64,000 bases of DNA from assembly GCF_003333305.1 (NCBI RefSeq), contig NZ_QOLD01000014.1, positions 1 to 64,000 on the forward strand, written 5' to 3'. The notes beneath the pieces are model-generated. The model was not told the DNA's origin. It saw only the letters and a list, made by a program, of their open reading frames with translations, and ran no database searches. A program made the translations under genes and the position numbers. The stretch is from Candidatus Colwellia aromaticivorans (GTDB taxonomy: Bacteria; Pseudomonadota; Gammaproteobacteria; Enterobacterales; Alteromonadaceae). Shown piece after piece: positions 56,219 to 64,000 of this stretch. The number at the start of each line of letters is the position of its first letter. Position 1 is the first letter of the stretch.

Positions 56219-56725
56219 TTAGTAAATATCACCTAGTTGCTCTATTTGGGTAAGGTAAATTCGTAAGTCTAGCTCGACTTGGTGGTAGTCACTCATCATA
56301 TATTGACATAGTTTGTAAAAAGCTTTGTTATGGTCTTTTTCCTTTAAGTGCGCTAACTCATGCACTGTAATCATGGATAAAAAGGGTTCAGGTGTTTTTT
56401 TAAATAAACTGCCAATGCGAATTTCATTTTTACTTTTTAATTTATTGCCTTGCACGCGAGAGACATAAGTATGCAAACCTAAAGCATTGTTGATTACATG
56501 AATTTTATCATCAAATTTTATTTGGCTTAGTGGTGATGATTTTTTTAAATATTGATTTTTAATGTCCATAACATAACAACGTAAGCTTTTATCGTTAGTT
56601 ACCTCATGAACGCTTGGGTATTTATTAAGTAAATATTTTTCCAAGGTTTTTTTATCAAGCATCTGCTGTACTTGGTTTTGCACGGTTGGCGAATATGCTG
56701 ACAGGTATTTTAAAGATATTGACAT
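56219..56725 (-). CDS. YgjP-like (DUF45) metallopeptidase
   Basis: 168 residues with a zinc-peptidase HExxH motif at 122-126 (MITVHELAHLKEKDH) and a further His at 132, the H-E-x2-H...H pattern of the YgjP/SprT-like group. The N-terminal part (CYVMDIKNQYLKK, IRIGSLFKKTPEPF) fits DUF45. The substrate is unknown. The start ATG at 56725 has no clear ribosome-binding site. Confidence 0.82.
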   Translation of the reverse strand: MSISLKYLSAYSPTVQNQVQQMLDKKTLEKYLLNKYPSVHEVTNDKSLRCYVMDIKNQYLKKSSPLSQIKFDDKIHVINNALGLHTYVSRVQGNKLKSKNEIRIGSLFKKTPEPFLSMITVHELAHLKEKDHNKAFYKLCQYMMSDYHQVELDLRIYLTQIEQLGDIY

Positions 56726-56811
56726 AAAAAGTGATATTTAAGAAGGTTCATTCATATTAATGACATTATACGCGACTTTCACCGTTTAAAGTGCCTTTTT
56801 TACCTAGGACG

Positions 56812-56982
56812 TTACTCTTTTTTCTCAATTGTTACTTCAATCGTTTTACTGTTACCTGCAAACCATTTTTGTACATAGATAGAGCCTAAAATGGGGGGCA
56901 TACCATCTTTGGGCACTTCTTTATACCTAACACTATTCTTGTTTTGTTTTTCTAGTTCAAAGGTAATGGTAGTTTTTGACAT
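56812..56982 (-). CDS. Small conserved-looking protein, 56 residues
   Basis: ATG at 56982 opens 56 codons ending in TAA at 56812. The product starts MSKTTITFELEKQNKNS and ends TIEVTIEKKE. AGAG lies about seven bases upstream. The pattern (FELEKxxKNxVRYxEV, GSIYVQKW) resembles a small family of unknown function that I recall from many proteobacteria. Amphipathic beta-strand alternation at both ends supports a folded protein. It is too short for ordinary ORF cut-offs and would be missed. Confidence 0.75.
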   Translation of the reverse strand: MSKTTITFELEKQNKNSVRYKEVPKDGMPPILGSIYVQKWFAGNSKTIEVTIEKKE

Positions 56983-57207
56983 TATGTATCTCTAACAAAA
57001 GTTGTTCAACCATTGTAAATAATAATTATGCTCAGTCTAGAAAAATATAAAATATGATTACCGTAAAGGTAATATTTATACCTATGTTGATGGCGCGTTA
57101 ATATAACTATTATTACAATGGGTATAAATAACTTCTGACGCTATTAAGCTTGGATATTCTCTTTGTATTTGTCACACTGTGTTAGTTTTTATTTAAAGGT
57201 TTAGTTT

Positions 57208-58602
57208 ATGGAATGGTTGTCGGTACTCCCACCACTTGTGGCAATCGTAGTGGTTATATGGCGAAAAGAAGTTATTCTTGCTTTGTTAATTGCGGTATTT
57301 AGTTCCGAATTACTATTAGCTTACCGAGAACATTCCAATGTGATTTTTTACGCTTTTATTGGGGTTGTTGAACGTATCATTATGGTATTTAGTTCACCGG
57401 GCAACACTCGATTATTGATTTTTAGTTTACTTATTGGTGCATTACTCGCTTACGTTAGAAATTCAGGAGGGGTAACTGCTTTAGTGAATATATTGGTAAG
57501 TAAAGGGATAGCAAAAAGCAAACGACAAGTTGGTGCTGTTACCATGTTTACTGGTGTGGTCATTTTTATTGAATCAAATTTAAGTGTGCTCACCGCAGGT
57601 ATTCTATCTCGTGATTTATTTGATAAATTTGAAATGAGTCGCGCTCGCCTTGCTTTTATCATTGATAGCACCTCTGCCCCTGTGTGTATTTTGGTGCTGC
57701 TTAATGGTTGGGGAGCTTATGTGTTGGGCTTGCTTAACACTTATGAGTTAGAGCAATCATCTATGTCAGTATTATGGGGCACTATTCCTTATAATTTTTA
57801 TGCGATTATAGCGCTATTGATGGTGGCTTATACGGTCATAACAGATAAAATTCATGGTCCAATGAAGCAATCAGAATTAGCATTGCATAAGCAAGAAGTG
57901 AAGGATGAAGAGTATTTAAAAGAAGAATTAGTTAAACCCACTAAAGCGCGTTTTATGTTAGTACCATTATTAAGTATGATTGGCGGGATGTTCTTTTTTA
58001 TGTACTGGACAGGTAATGGTGATATTACTCAAGGTAGCGGTAGTAAATCAGTACTTTATGCCACATGTTTAGCTTTAGCTGTTGCTTATTTTTTACTTCT
58101 TTTGGCAAAACGCTACTCTCATAAAGAGTTGGTAGAAGTAGGCTTTGAAGGGCTGTCTGAGTTATTACCTTTAGTGACTATCGTCTTGTTTTCTCTTGCG
58201 TTGGGTTCAAGTTTAAAAGAATTAGGTACAGGCCTTTTTATCGCGGGGTTTGTCGGTGAAAATTTACCGCTTATTTTTGTGGTACCGATGTTATTTATTG
58301 TTGGCGGTATTATATCATTTAGTACAGGAACCTCATGGGGCACCTTTGCTATATTAATTCCGATTGGCGTCCCGCTAATTCAATCATTAGGATTACCACC
58401 ATCGTTGGTTATTGCCGCAATTTTAGGTGGTGGGGTTTTTGGTGATCATTGCTCACCAATATCTGATACTACCTGTGTATCTGCAATTGCGTCGGGGTGT
58501 GATCTGCTTGAGCATGTTAAAACACAATTACCTTACTCTGTTTTTGGTGGTAGTCTAGCGCTTATAGCTTACTTTATTGCGAGTTATTTCATGGTGGGAT
58601 AA
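57208..58602 (+). CDS. NhaC-family sodium/proton antiporter
   Basis: A 464-residue integral membrane protein with about 11-12 helices. NhaC-family features are the inner repeat regions FIESNLSVLTAGILSRD, IDSTSAPVCILVLLNGWGAY, SFSTGTSWGTFAILIPIGVP and the GDHCSPISDTT signature. It should exchange cytosolic sodium for protons or a dicarboxylate-linked equivalent, which fits a marine cell. AAAGG stands eight bases before ATG 57208. Whether the substrate is sodium alone cannot be told. Confidence 0.87.
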   Translation: MEWLSVLPPLVAIVVVIWRKEVILALLIAVFSSELLLAYREHSNVIFYAFIGVVERIIMVFSSPGNTRLLIFSLLIGALLAYVRNSGGVTALVNILVSKGIAKSKRQVGAVTMFTGVVIFIESNLSVLTAGILSRDLFDKFEMSRARLAFIIDSTSAPVCILVLLNGWGAYVLGLLNTYELEQSSMSVLWGTIPYNFYAIIALLMVAYTVITDKIHGPMKQSELALHKQEVKDEEYLKEELVKPTKARFMLVPLLSMIGGMFFFMYWTGNGDITQGSGSKSVLYATCLALAVAYFLLLLAKRYSHKELVEVGFEGLSELLPLVTIVLFSLALGSSLKELGTGLFIAGFVGENLPLIFVVPMLFIVGGIISFSTGTSWGTFAILIPIGVPLIQSLGLPPSLVIAAILGGGVFGDHCSPISDTTCVSAIASGCDLLEHVKTQLPYSVFGGSLALIAYFIASYFMVG

Positions 58603-58653
58603 AAAACAATTTAAAGATGCTAGTTCACTAAAAACTAGCTTTAAGGAATGATA

Positions 58654-59226
58654 ATGAAAGCGGTTATTTCAACATTAATGGCAACTATATTTACAGGTGT
58701 TATTGTCATTAAATTTTTTTTTAGTAGCTTATTAACCTTTTTTGGCTATGCCGTTTTACCTATTGAAAGCTTAAAAAATTTAACGCACTCTAAAAAAATA
58801 GTGCAAAAAATGCAGCACAGAAACAAAGTTAAAAGTGCGAATGTGTCGAAGCGTTTTATTAAACGTTCAGGTAAAAAAGTGGCAGTAACTGCTGTTTCGG
58901 CGGCAACAATAGGTACCGTAGCGGTAATAGGGACATTAACTTATTTAGAAATAAGCCAGTATTGTGAAGATAAACAAGTGCTCAATGAAGAAGCCAATAT
59001 TTTATTTGATACCGACAAACAGTTTGATATGAACGCTTGTCTGGAGCAGGGTAAACAAGACTCAGCCGATTTTGCCAATGAAGCTTGGCAGAGTGTAAAA
59101 GAAACAAGTTCAGACGTATTAGATAGTATTGAGCAAAGCAGTGATGAATTGCTTGATCCTAGCCGTAAAGCAACGGTTGAATTATTTGAATCTATTGATG
59201 AATGGTTCAATCAAACATTTAATTAA
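58654..59226 (+). CDS. Unknown membrane-associated protein
   Basis: 190 residues from ATG 58654, chosen over ATG 58648 because AAGGA is seven bases upstream of the former and almost touches the latter. Hydrophobic segments lie at about 2-28 (LMATIFTGVIVIKFFFSSLLTF) and 72-95 (VAVTAVSAATIGTVAVIGTL), separated by a strongly basic loop (KKIVQKMQHRNKVK, KRFIKRSGKK). The C-terminal 90 residues are acidic with helical character and two Cys. It follows the antiporter gene by 51 bp and may share its transcript. I do not recognise a family. Confidence 0.75.
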   Translation: MKAVISTLMATIFTGVIVIKFFFSSLLTFFGYAVLPIESLKNLTHSKKIVQKMQHRNKVKSANVSKRFIKRSGKKVAVTAVSAATIGTVAVIGTLTYLEISQYCEDKQVLNEEANILFDTDKQFDMNACLEQGKQDSADFANEAWQSVKETSSDVLDSIEQSSDELLDPSRKATVELFESIDEWFNQTFN

Positions 59227-59319
59227 TTTTCTGTATATTAGCAATTAATTGTTAAGTTTTAATAATGTCAGTCGATAATCTCTTTACTAGCATAATTTTA
59301 CGAAAAAGAGAGTGATTCA

Positions 59320-59892
59320 TTGGCTGTTAATGCTGCTAACAACATACCTGACAATAATATAGCGCCCAATTCAGAAATATTATTGCATGAACTGCAATTA
59401 GGTGAACAGCTAAATGAAAGCGTTCATCAAGCAAGACGTGCAGATTTTTCTTTGATGTTAGCGATGCTTTGTGATGATGTTAGGGAACACAGTCAATTTA
59501 TATTACCGCAATCAGATGTTAGTGATGAATCTAAACAGACTACCCAATCATTAAGAAAGCATTTTGATTTACCTGAACAAGCGCCGTTAGCATTGAAAAA
59601 TATTGAACAAATTAGTCAGTATAATCAAAGTCAATTAATTGCTGATAATGATTTTGTGTCAATTAAATTAAGTAATGCCTTGTCACCAAAGCCGTTAACT
59701 TTTCGTGATGATAACCACCACATAGCCAGTAATGTTTTAGGTAATACTAGCCTAACTTGCCAAGAAAAACATACCCATCAGCAGTCATCAAAAGTACTCA
59801 ATAAACGTGTAAAGATGAATGTAGAAGGTTGGCTTAAAACGGTACAAACAGCATTAGTAAAATCGACTCTAGTCAACGCTATTACTGCTTAG
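59320..59892 (+). CDS. Gammaproteobacterial protein of unknown function (VC2046/SO_2500-like)
   Basis: 190 residues from TTG 59320, with AAGAGAGTGA upstream. The N-terminal block LLHELQLGEQLNESVHQARRADFSLMLAMLCDDVREH matches my memory of the VC2046/SO_2500 family found in Vibrio and Shewanella; that block is quoted only partly as LGEQLNESVHQARRADFSL. The rest is low in conservation signals and probably helical. No motif suggests a reaction. Confidence 0.7.
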   Translation: MAVNAANNIPDNNIAPNSEILLHELQLGEQLNESVHQARRADFSLMLAMLCDDVREHSQFILPQSDVSDESKQTTQSLRKHFDLPEQAPLALKNIEQISQYNQSQLIADNDFVSIKLSNALSPKPLTFRDDNHHIASNVLGNTSLTCQEKHTHQQSSKVLNKRVKMNVEGWLKTVQTALVKSTLVNAITA

Positions 59893-59919
59893 TTCTGTTA
59901 GTTCTGTATATTCTGCACG

Positions 59920-60513
59920 TTATTTCCCACAGCAATGTTTAAATTTTTTCCCTTTTTTTGATTGCCATGCTGTTGGGTAATGATTACAAGGGCAAAGATC
60001 ATTGCGCTTTATGTTTGCCAACTCACTATGTGAAATAATATCACCGTCAATATAACGCCATTGCTTTAAGGGAGCATTAAGAGACAATTGTTCTTTGACT
60101 TCTGTGTTTTCGGTTATAGTTGGTGACATGCTTTCTTCTAAGATAAAACGTGATTTTTCTCGAAGTTCACATAAGGTGTTATTTATTATATAAAAAGCCG
60201 AAAACTCAACGAATTGCTCTGTTGTGTTATTTACGTTATTTACGACAGGGTATACTTTAAGCGCTATCCATACACAAGCCTTACTCCAATCATCAATGTT
60301 TTCAACTGATTGTGCTGCTTGGCTGCTTTTTGCGTAGGTATCATAAATATACTGTGCATTGCCAAGGGCGTATGCACTAAAGCGAGATCGCATTAATTGC
60401 TCTGCTGTTTGCACGAGCATTTCTTTATTAATATAAGGCTGACAACAGGATGAAAAATCACAGTTGGCGCCACAGAAACAGGCTTGAGTAGTGTTTATAG
60501 AATTAGTGTTCAT
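59920..60513 (-). CDS. ychJ: YchJ family protein with two SEC-C zinc motifs
   Basis: 197 residues (E. coli YchJ about 152). A SEC-C-type zinc motif lies at each end: CFCGANCDFSSCC near the N terminus and CPCN...HCC at the C terminus. Between them is the NTF2-like YchJ domain (AEQLMRSRFSAYALGNAQYIYDTY, WSKACVWIALKV). The extra length lies in the linker before the last motif. Function is unknown; SEC-C motifs bind zinc and often link to ribosomes or SecB. It converges with the preceding gene. Confidence 0.88.
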   Translation of the reverse strand: MNTNSINTTQACFCGANCDFSSCCQPYINKEMLVQTAEQLMRSRFSAYALGNAQYIYDTYAKSSQAAQSVENIDDWSKACVWIALKVYPVVNNVNNTTEQFVEFSAFYIINNTLCELREKSRFILEESMSPTITENTEVKEQLSLNAPLKQWRYIDGDIISHSELANIKRNDLCPCNHYPTAWQSKKGKKFKHCCGK

Positions 60514-60633
60514 AGATTTTGGTAAAATAAAATTTTCTCTTAGTTTATCATCATTGGCCGCAAAATGACGGTAGCTGTTGGCTTCTTAACCTTAATGCCA
60601 ATGTTCACTGAATCGGTCTTGAATGGTTGCGAC

Positions 60634-61257
60634 TTAATATTTATTTTTAAGGGGTAACCGTGCATGAAGCATGTAAAGGTAAATAACAGAAAATAGTAAA
60701 CCGCCCAGCGCACCCCATAAATGAGCATTTACAGCGACACTTGCCTCTATTAAATTGCTCACATCAGAACTTGCACCATAGAATTGCTCATGAGCAATTT
60801 TAAGGCAAACCCCTAAAAATAATAAGTAGCCGGTTTTGTCTTTAGCGTTAATATCCATTAGCGCGCCAAAAACAAAAACACCATGCAACACGCCAGATAA
60901 ACCTACATATTGTATCAATGTAGGCTCAAAGTAATAGATACCAACACTAGTGGTTAATGAGCACAATAAAAATAAAAGGGTATAATTTTTTATGCTATAA
61001 AAACGTCCATGTAAAGCCCACAGCATAAATAAGGCTGCTAGGTTTAGTAACAAATGATAACCATTGGTATGTAATATATGGCCAGAAAAAAGTCGCCAAA
61101 CTTCACCTTGAGTGATTAATTCCCTTTGATAAACCAAGGTTTGAGTAAATGAGTTACCTATAAAATATTCACCAATAAAAGCGATAACCGACAGTAATGC
61201 GATGATTAATACAACTTGAAAATGTTGTCTAGAAATAGCTAAGGTGTTTAATTTCAT
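60634..61257 (-). CDS. rrtA: Rhombosortase (rhomboid-type intramembrane serine protease)
   Basis: 207 residues with six predicted helices. Rhomboid and rhombosortase features: GHILHTNGYHLLLNLAA in helix 2, the nucleophile Ser121 in GLSGVLHG, and the general-base His179 in NAHLWGALGG. The small size and GLSGxLHG form are those of rhombosortases, which process proteins with C-terminal GlyGly-CTERM tails in bacteria that have type II secretion. No GlyGly-CTERM protein is encoded in this window. Start ATG at 61257; the ribosome-binding site is poor. Confidence 0.88.
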   Translation of the reverse strand: MKLNTLAISRQHFQVVLIIALLSVIAFIGEYFIGNSFTQTLVYQRELITQGEVWRLFSGHILHTNGYHLLLNLAALFMLWALHGRFYSIKNYTLLFLLCSLTTSVGIYYFEPTLIQYVGLSGVLHGVFVFGALMDINAKDKTGYLLFLGVCLKIAHEQFYGASSDVSNLIEASVAVNAHLWGALGGLLFSVIYLYMLHARLPLKNKY

Positions 61258-61303
61258 TTAGTTTAGAGTTTTAAAAGCTGAAGTTATTAGGGCTTGAGTA
61301 TAC

Positions 61304-62047
61304 ATGAGTATACAATGGTGCTTTATAAAGTTTAAACTCATTGGCGCTTTTCTTTTTATGTCTAGAATTTTATGTGAGAAATGTCAACGTCCAATCATTG
61401 CTTGTATTTGTAACTTCATTTGTAAAATTGATAATCCAACAGCTGTTTTAGTGTTACAACATCCTAGTGAAGTTAAGCAAACCAAGGGTACTGTTGCCTT
61501 ATTAAGTCGTTCACTAAATCATTGCCAAGTATTAGTTGGTGAAGACTTCTCAGAACATGATGAACTGAATATTATGCTTGCGAATCATCAAGCATTGTTA
61601 CTTTACCCAAGCGCCGAGTCAGAAGTACTATCATTGACTAAATATGAGTTTAATAGTACTAATATCAACCATGATGAAAAGAGTAAACAGCCAAAATTAC
61701 TGATAATCCTCGATGGCACATGGAAAAAAGCCTTTCGTATGTTTATGTTATCTTCTAACCTACAGGCATTAAAACAAGTTCGTTTACCTGATACGCTTGC
61801 CAATAATGGCCAATACTTAATTCGTAAAGTGGCTAAAAAAAATGCATTATCAAGCCTTGAAGCATGTTGTTTTGCTCTCGCATTACTTGATAACGAGTTA
61901 GGTGAGAATGAGCTAGATGATAATCAATTAGGTGATAAAGTATTAAATAATATGAAACAAAGTGTTGATTGTGGTCTTTATCAAGACTTATTGAATAAGT
62001 TTGCACAATTTAATCAGTTTCAGTTATCGTTTAGACCGTCAACATAA
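61304..62047 (+). CDS. tapT: tRNA-uridine aminocarboxypropyltransferase (DTW domain)
   Basis: 247 residues from ATG 61304. A zinc-type Cys cluster (CEKCQRPIIACIC) starts the DTW domain; the signature LDGTWKKAFRM and RKVAKKNALSSLEACCFAL follow. These enzymes add an aminocarboxypropyl group from S-adenosylmethionine to U47 of tRNA. ATG 61358 (MSRILCEKC) is the start expected from the family but has no ribosome-binding site; ATG 61304 has TTGAG nearby. A low-complexity acidic stretch (ELGENELDDNQLGD) lies near the C terminus. Confidence 0.86.
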   Translation: MSIQWCFIKFKLIGAFLFMSRILCEKCQRPIIACICNFICKIDNPTAVLVLQHPSEVKQTKGTVALLSRSLNHCQVLVGEDFSEHDELNIMLANHQALLLYPSAESEVLSLTKYEFNSTNINHDEKSKQPKLLIILDGTWKKAFRMFMLSSNLQALKQVRLPDTLANNGQYLIRKVAKKNALSSLEACCFALALLDNELGENELDDNQLGDKVLNNMKQSVDCGLYQDLLNKFAQFNQFQLSFRPST

Positions 62048-62080
62048 TATTTTAAATTTCTTTAATGGACACCCATTTCA

Positions 62081-63889
62081 ATGCCAAAAAAGTATATGTT
62101 TCACAGTTTTACCCGTTTTACCCGTTTGACTACGGCGAGTTTTTTATTACTTGTTAGCTCTTTATCAGCAACAGTTTTACCGCCAAGTTCTCTATTGAAA
62201 ACGACTGATATAAAACGAGAAATTCGTGAACCTGAAGCCGCAACTGGTTATCAGGCTAAAAAAGCTGTGTATGGCAAAGAGTTTATGGTAGCTGCTGCTA
62301 ATCCCTATGCTAGCCACGCTGGATATACTATTTTAGAGCAAGGTGGTAGTGCTGTTGATGCAGCTATTGCAGTGCAATTAGTTTTAACATTAGTGGAGCC
62401 ACAATCATCTGGTATTGGTGGTGGTACGTTTATGCTGTATTGGGATAATAAACGAAAAGAAATGACCACTTTTGATGGTAGAGAAACAGCGCCCTCAGCA
62501 GCAACGAGTTCTCTATTTTTAGACAAACAGAGTAAGCCCTTGAAATGGATTGACGCAGTAGTTGGTGGTCGTTCAGTTGGCGTACCAGGAGTAATGGCTA
62601 CATTTAAAAAGGCACATAGTAAATATGGAAAATTGCCATGGGCTGCTTTATTTGAGCCAGCAATTGCTTTGGCAGAAAATGGTTTTGTGGTTTCACCGCG
62701 CTTAGAGAAACTACTGTCTATTAATTTTAATCCAGGCATTTATAAGCTGACTGAAATTAACCAATATTTTTTTCCAAATGGAAAGTCATTAAAAAAGGGC
62801 GATATTCTAGTAAATAAAAAACTTGCTAAGGTTTATCGAAGCCTAGCAAAAGAAGGTGTTGATGTTTTTTATCAAGGTTGGATAGCAAAAAAAATAGTTG
62901 ATACCGTTCAAAATTCAGCAATAGCGCCTGGATTATTAACAATGAAAGATATGGCTGCATATCAGACTAAAGAAAGAGCGCCTGTGTGTGGTCCCTACCG
63001 AGAGTATACTCTTTGTGGCATGGCACCTCCTAGTTCAGGCGGCGTTGCGGTTATTCAAATTCTGGCCCAATTACAACGTTTTCATTTAGCTAATTACCCT
63101 GTTAATTCGGCACAAGCGATACATTTGTATACGCAAAGTTCTCGGTTAGCTTTTGCAGATAGAGATCGCTATATTGCTGATGACGATTATGTTTCTGTAC
63201 CCGTTGCGGGATTACTGTCACCTGAGTACTTAGCTAAGCGGTCAGCATTAATTAACCCTCAAAAAGATATGTTCAAGGCTTATGCCGGTATACCAGAGGG
63301 TGCAGCAGCATTAACCGACGGTAACTCAATTGAGCGACCTTCTACGAGTCACTTATCCATTATTGATGCCCAGGGTAATGCGATTTCTATGACGAGTAGT
63401 ATCGAAAATGCATTTGGCTCTGCGTTGATGGTTGAAGGTTTTATTTTAAATAATCAACTGACTGACTTTTCTTTTATTCCTAAGAAAAATGAGCAATTGC
63501 TTGCCAACAGAGTACAAGCCAATAAACGTCCAAGAAGTTCAATGGCGCCTATGATGATTTTTAATAAAGACAAATCGTTGAAGTTGTTGGTAGGCTCTCC
63601 TGGTGGTAGCCGTATTATTAATTATGTCTCGCAAACCATTATTGGGGTGCTTGATTGGCAATTAAATCCTCAAGAAGCGATTAATTTACCGAAGATAACC
63701 AATCGAAATTATGTAACAACATTAGAACGTGGAACAACAGCTCAAACGCTACAGCCAATATTGGAAGCCAAAGGTCATACTGTGCATATTAGGGACTTGA
63801 ATAGTGGTTTACATGCCATTGAACTGACCAACTCAGGTTTGGTTGGTGGCGCAGATCCTAGAAGAGAAGGGCTAGTGTTGGCAAAGTAA
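62081..63889 (+). CDS. ggt: Gamma-glutamyltransferase (glutathione hydrolase)
   Basis: A 602-residue N-terminal nucleophile hydrolase made as a self-cleaving precursor. A signal peptide (about 1-32, hydrophobic TTASFLLLVSSLSATV) sends it to the periplasm. Large-subunit blocks: NPYASHAGYTILEQGGSAVDAA and SSGIGGGTFMLYW, where the first is quoted in part as AGYTILEQGGSAVDAA. The small subunit begins at the catalytic Thr422 (RPSTSHLSI), followed by ENAFGSALMVEGFILNNQ and GSPGGSRI. It splits glutathione and transfers the gamma-glutamyl group. It starts 34 bp after tapT. Confidence 0.95.
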   Translation: MPKKYMFHSFTRFTRLTTASFLLLVSSLSATVLPPSSLLKTTDIKREIREPEAATGYQAKKAVYGKEFMVAAANPYASHAGYTILEQGGSAVDAAIAVQLVLTLVEPQSSGIGGGTFMLYWDNKRKEMTTFDGRETAPSAATSSLFLDKQSKPLKWIDAVVGGRSVGVPGVMATFKKAHSKYGKLPWAALFEPAIALAENGFVVSPRLEKLLSINFNPGIYKLTEINQYFFPNGKSLKKGDILVNKKLAKVYRSLAKEGVDVFYQGWIAKKIVDTVQNSAIAPGLLTMKDMAAYQTKERAPVCGPYREYTLCGMAPPSSGGVAVIQILAQLQRFHLANYPVNSAQAIHLYTQSSRLAFADRDRYIADDDYVSVPVAGLLSPEYLAKRSALINPQKDMFKAYAGIPEGAAALTDGNSIERPSTSHLSIIDAQGNAISMTSSIENAFGSALMVEGFILNNQLTDFSFIPKKNEQLLANRVQANKRPRSSMAPMMIFNKDKSLKLLVGSPGGSRIINYVSQTIIGVLDWQLNPQEAINLPKITNRNYVTTLERGTTAQTLQPILEAKGHTVHIRDLNSGLHAIELTNSGLVGGADPRREGLVLAK

Positions 63890-63899
63890 TCTTTCTTTA

Positions 63900-63945
63900 T
63901 TACCTTGAATAACACATTAGCGAGTTATTCAAGGTAACTGTTTTA
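63900..63945. terminator. Hairpin after ggt
   Basis: A perfect 14-bp stem TTACCTTGAATAAC (63900-63913) / GTTATTCAAGGTAA (63924-63937) with a 10-base loop is followed by CTGTTTTA. It lies 11 bp after the ggt stop and may also end a convergent gene at the window edge. Confidence 0.75.
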
Positions 63946-64000
63946 TGTTGCTATGCTTAAATTCCCTTTTGTTCGTAATAACTCATCAACATTAAAATTT
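63943..64000 (-). CDS. Possible C-terminal end of a gene cut by the window edge
   Basis: On the minus strand the frame is open from the window edge to a TAA at 63945-63943 and would encode NFNVDELLRTKGNLSIAT as the last residues. The stop falls just beyond the terminator-like hairpin, a natural place for a convergent gene end. The stretch is too short to identify. Confidence 0.3.
   Translation of the reverse strand, partial: NFNVDELLRTKGNLSIAT

Noticed and set aside
60540-60728. Minus-strand frame of 62 codons beside the rhombosortase gene
   Set aside because: It overlaps the 3' end of the rhombosortase gene in another frame; the rhombosortase has clear active-site motifs, so this is a shadow.

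Overview
The window looks like a chromosomal segment from a marine, low-GC gammaproteobacterium of the Alteromonadales, most likely Colwelliaceae (Colwellia or Thalassotalea). The evidence is an E. coli-like core with gammaproteobacterial signatures (fadR, rnt, glnS, sodB, grxD, yeaG-yeaH-ycgB, motY of the sodium-driven polar flagellum, rhombosortase), AT-rich spacers, and several families of short inverted-repeat elements in those spacers. The assignment comes from protein resemblance only.

Layout. 1-4151 is an amine-dehydrogenase operon: heavy chain, mauE, mauD, the tryptophan-tryptophylquinone light chain mauA, and two c-type cytochromes. Its heavy-chain gene has an in-frame TAA between the signal peptide and the mature protein. 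4152-4789 is a mosaic of repeat debris. 4790-6658 holds yghU and fadR. 6757-11634 (minus) is the prkA/yeaG-yeaH-spoVR stress operon. 11991-14970 (minus) holds ccoG and a PAS/sigma-54 activator, with copies of one palindrome on both sides of the activator gene. 15267-18001 is an oxidative-stress and housekeeping cluster: sodB, grxD, a 2-Cys peroxiredoxin and rnt, whose 3' end runs into a 13-copy 7-bp tandem repeat. 18146-22982 holds motY, glnS and an Atm1-type ABC exporter.

The centre of the window (23916-46686) is a two-partner secretion locus. A single 21-kb gene encodes a 7019-residue LktA/FHA-type exoprotein (TpsA), followed 50 bp later by its TpsB/FhaC-type outer-membrane transporter. TpsA has an N-terminal secretion domain with an NPHGI motif, a very long repetitive presumed beta-helix, acidic linkers, a helical insert, and four roughly 99-residue C-terminal repeats.

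46687-52637 is spacer-rich, with miniature inverted-repeat elements (MITE-like) interleaved with DUF1415, LysE-family, membrane-protein, Bax-like and gph genes. 52638-55049 has scoAB (CoA transferase) facing a LysR regulator, with a decayed thiolase tail behind scoB. 55378-63889 holds mixed metabolic, membrane and envelope genes: PhyH-like dioxygenase, YgjP-like metallopeptidase, a 56-residue conserved-looking protein, NhaC-type antiporter, YchJ, rhombosortase, TapT and gamma-glutamyltransferase.

Recurring theme. The short elements share ATACCC or ATACCA termini. They sit a few bases after stop codons, directly before a start codon, inside a dead FKBP gene, and near the remains of DUF2956 and thiolase genes. 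This suggests they have shaped local gene decay and transcript ends. I saw no rRNA, tRNA, CRISPR array, prophage or transposase gene. All homology calls rest on memory of the families; no searches were run.
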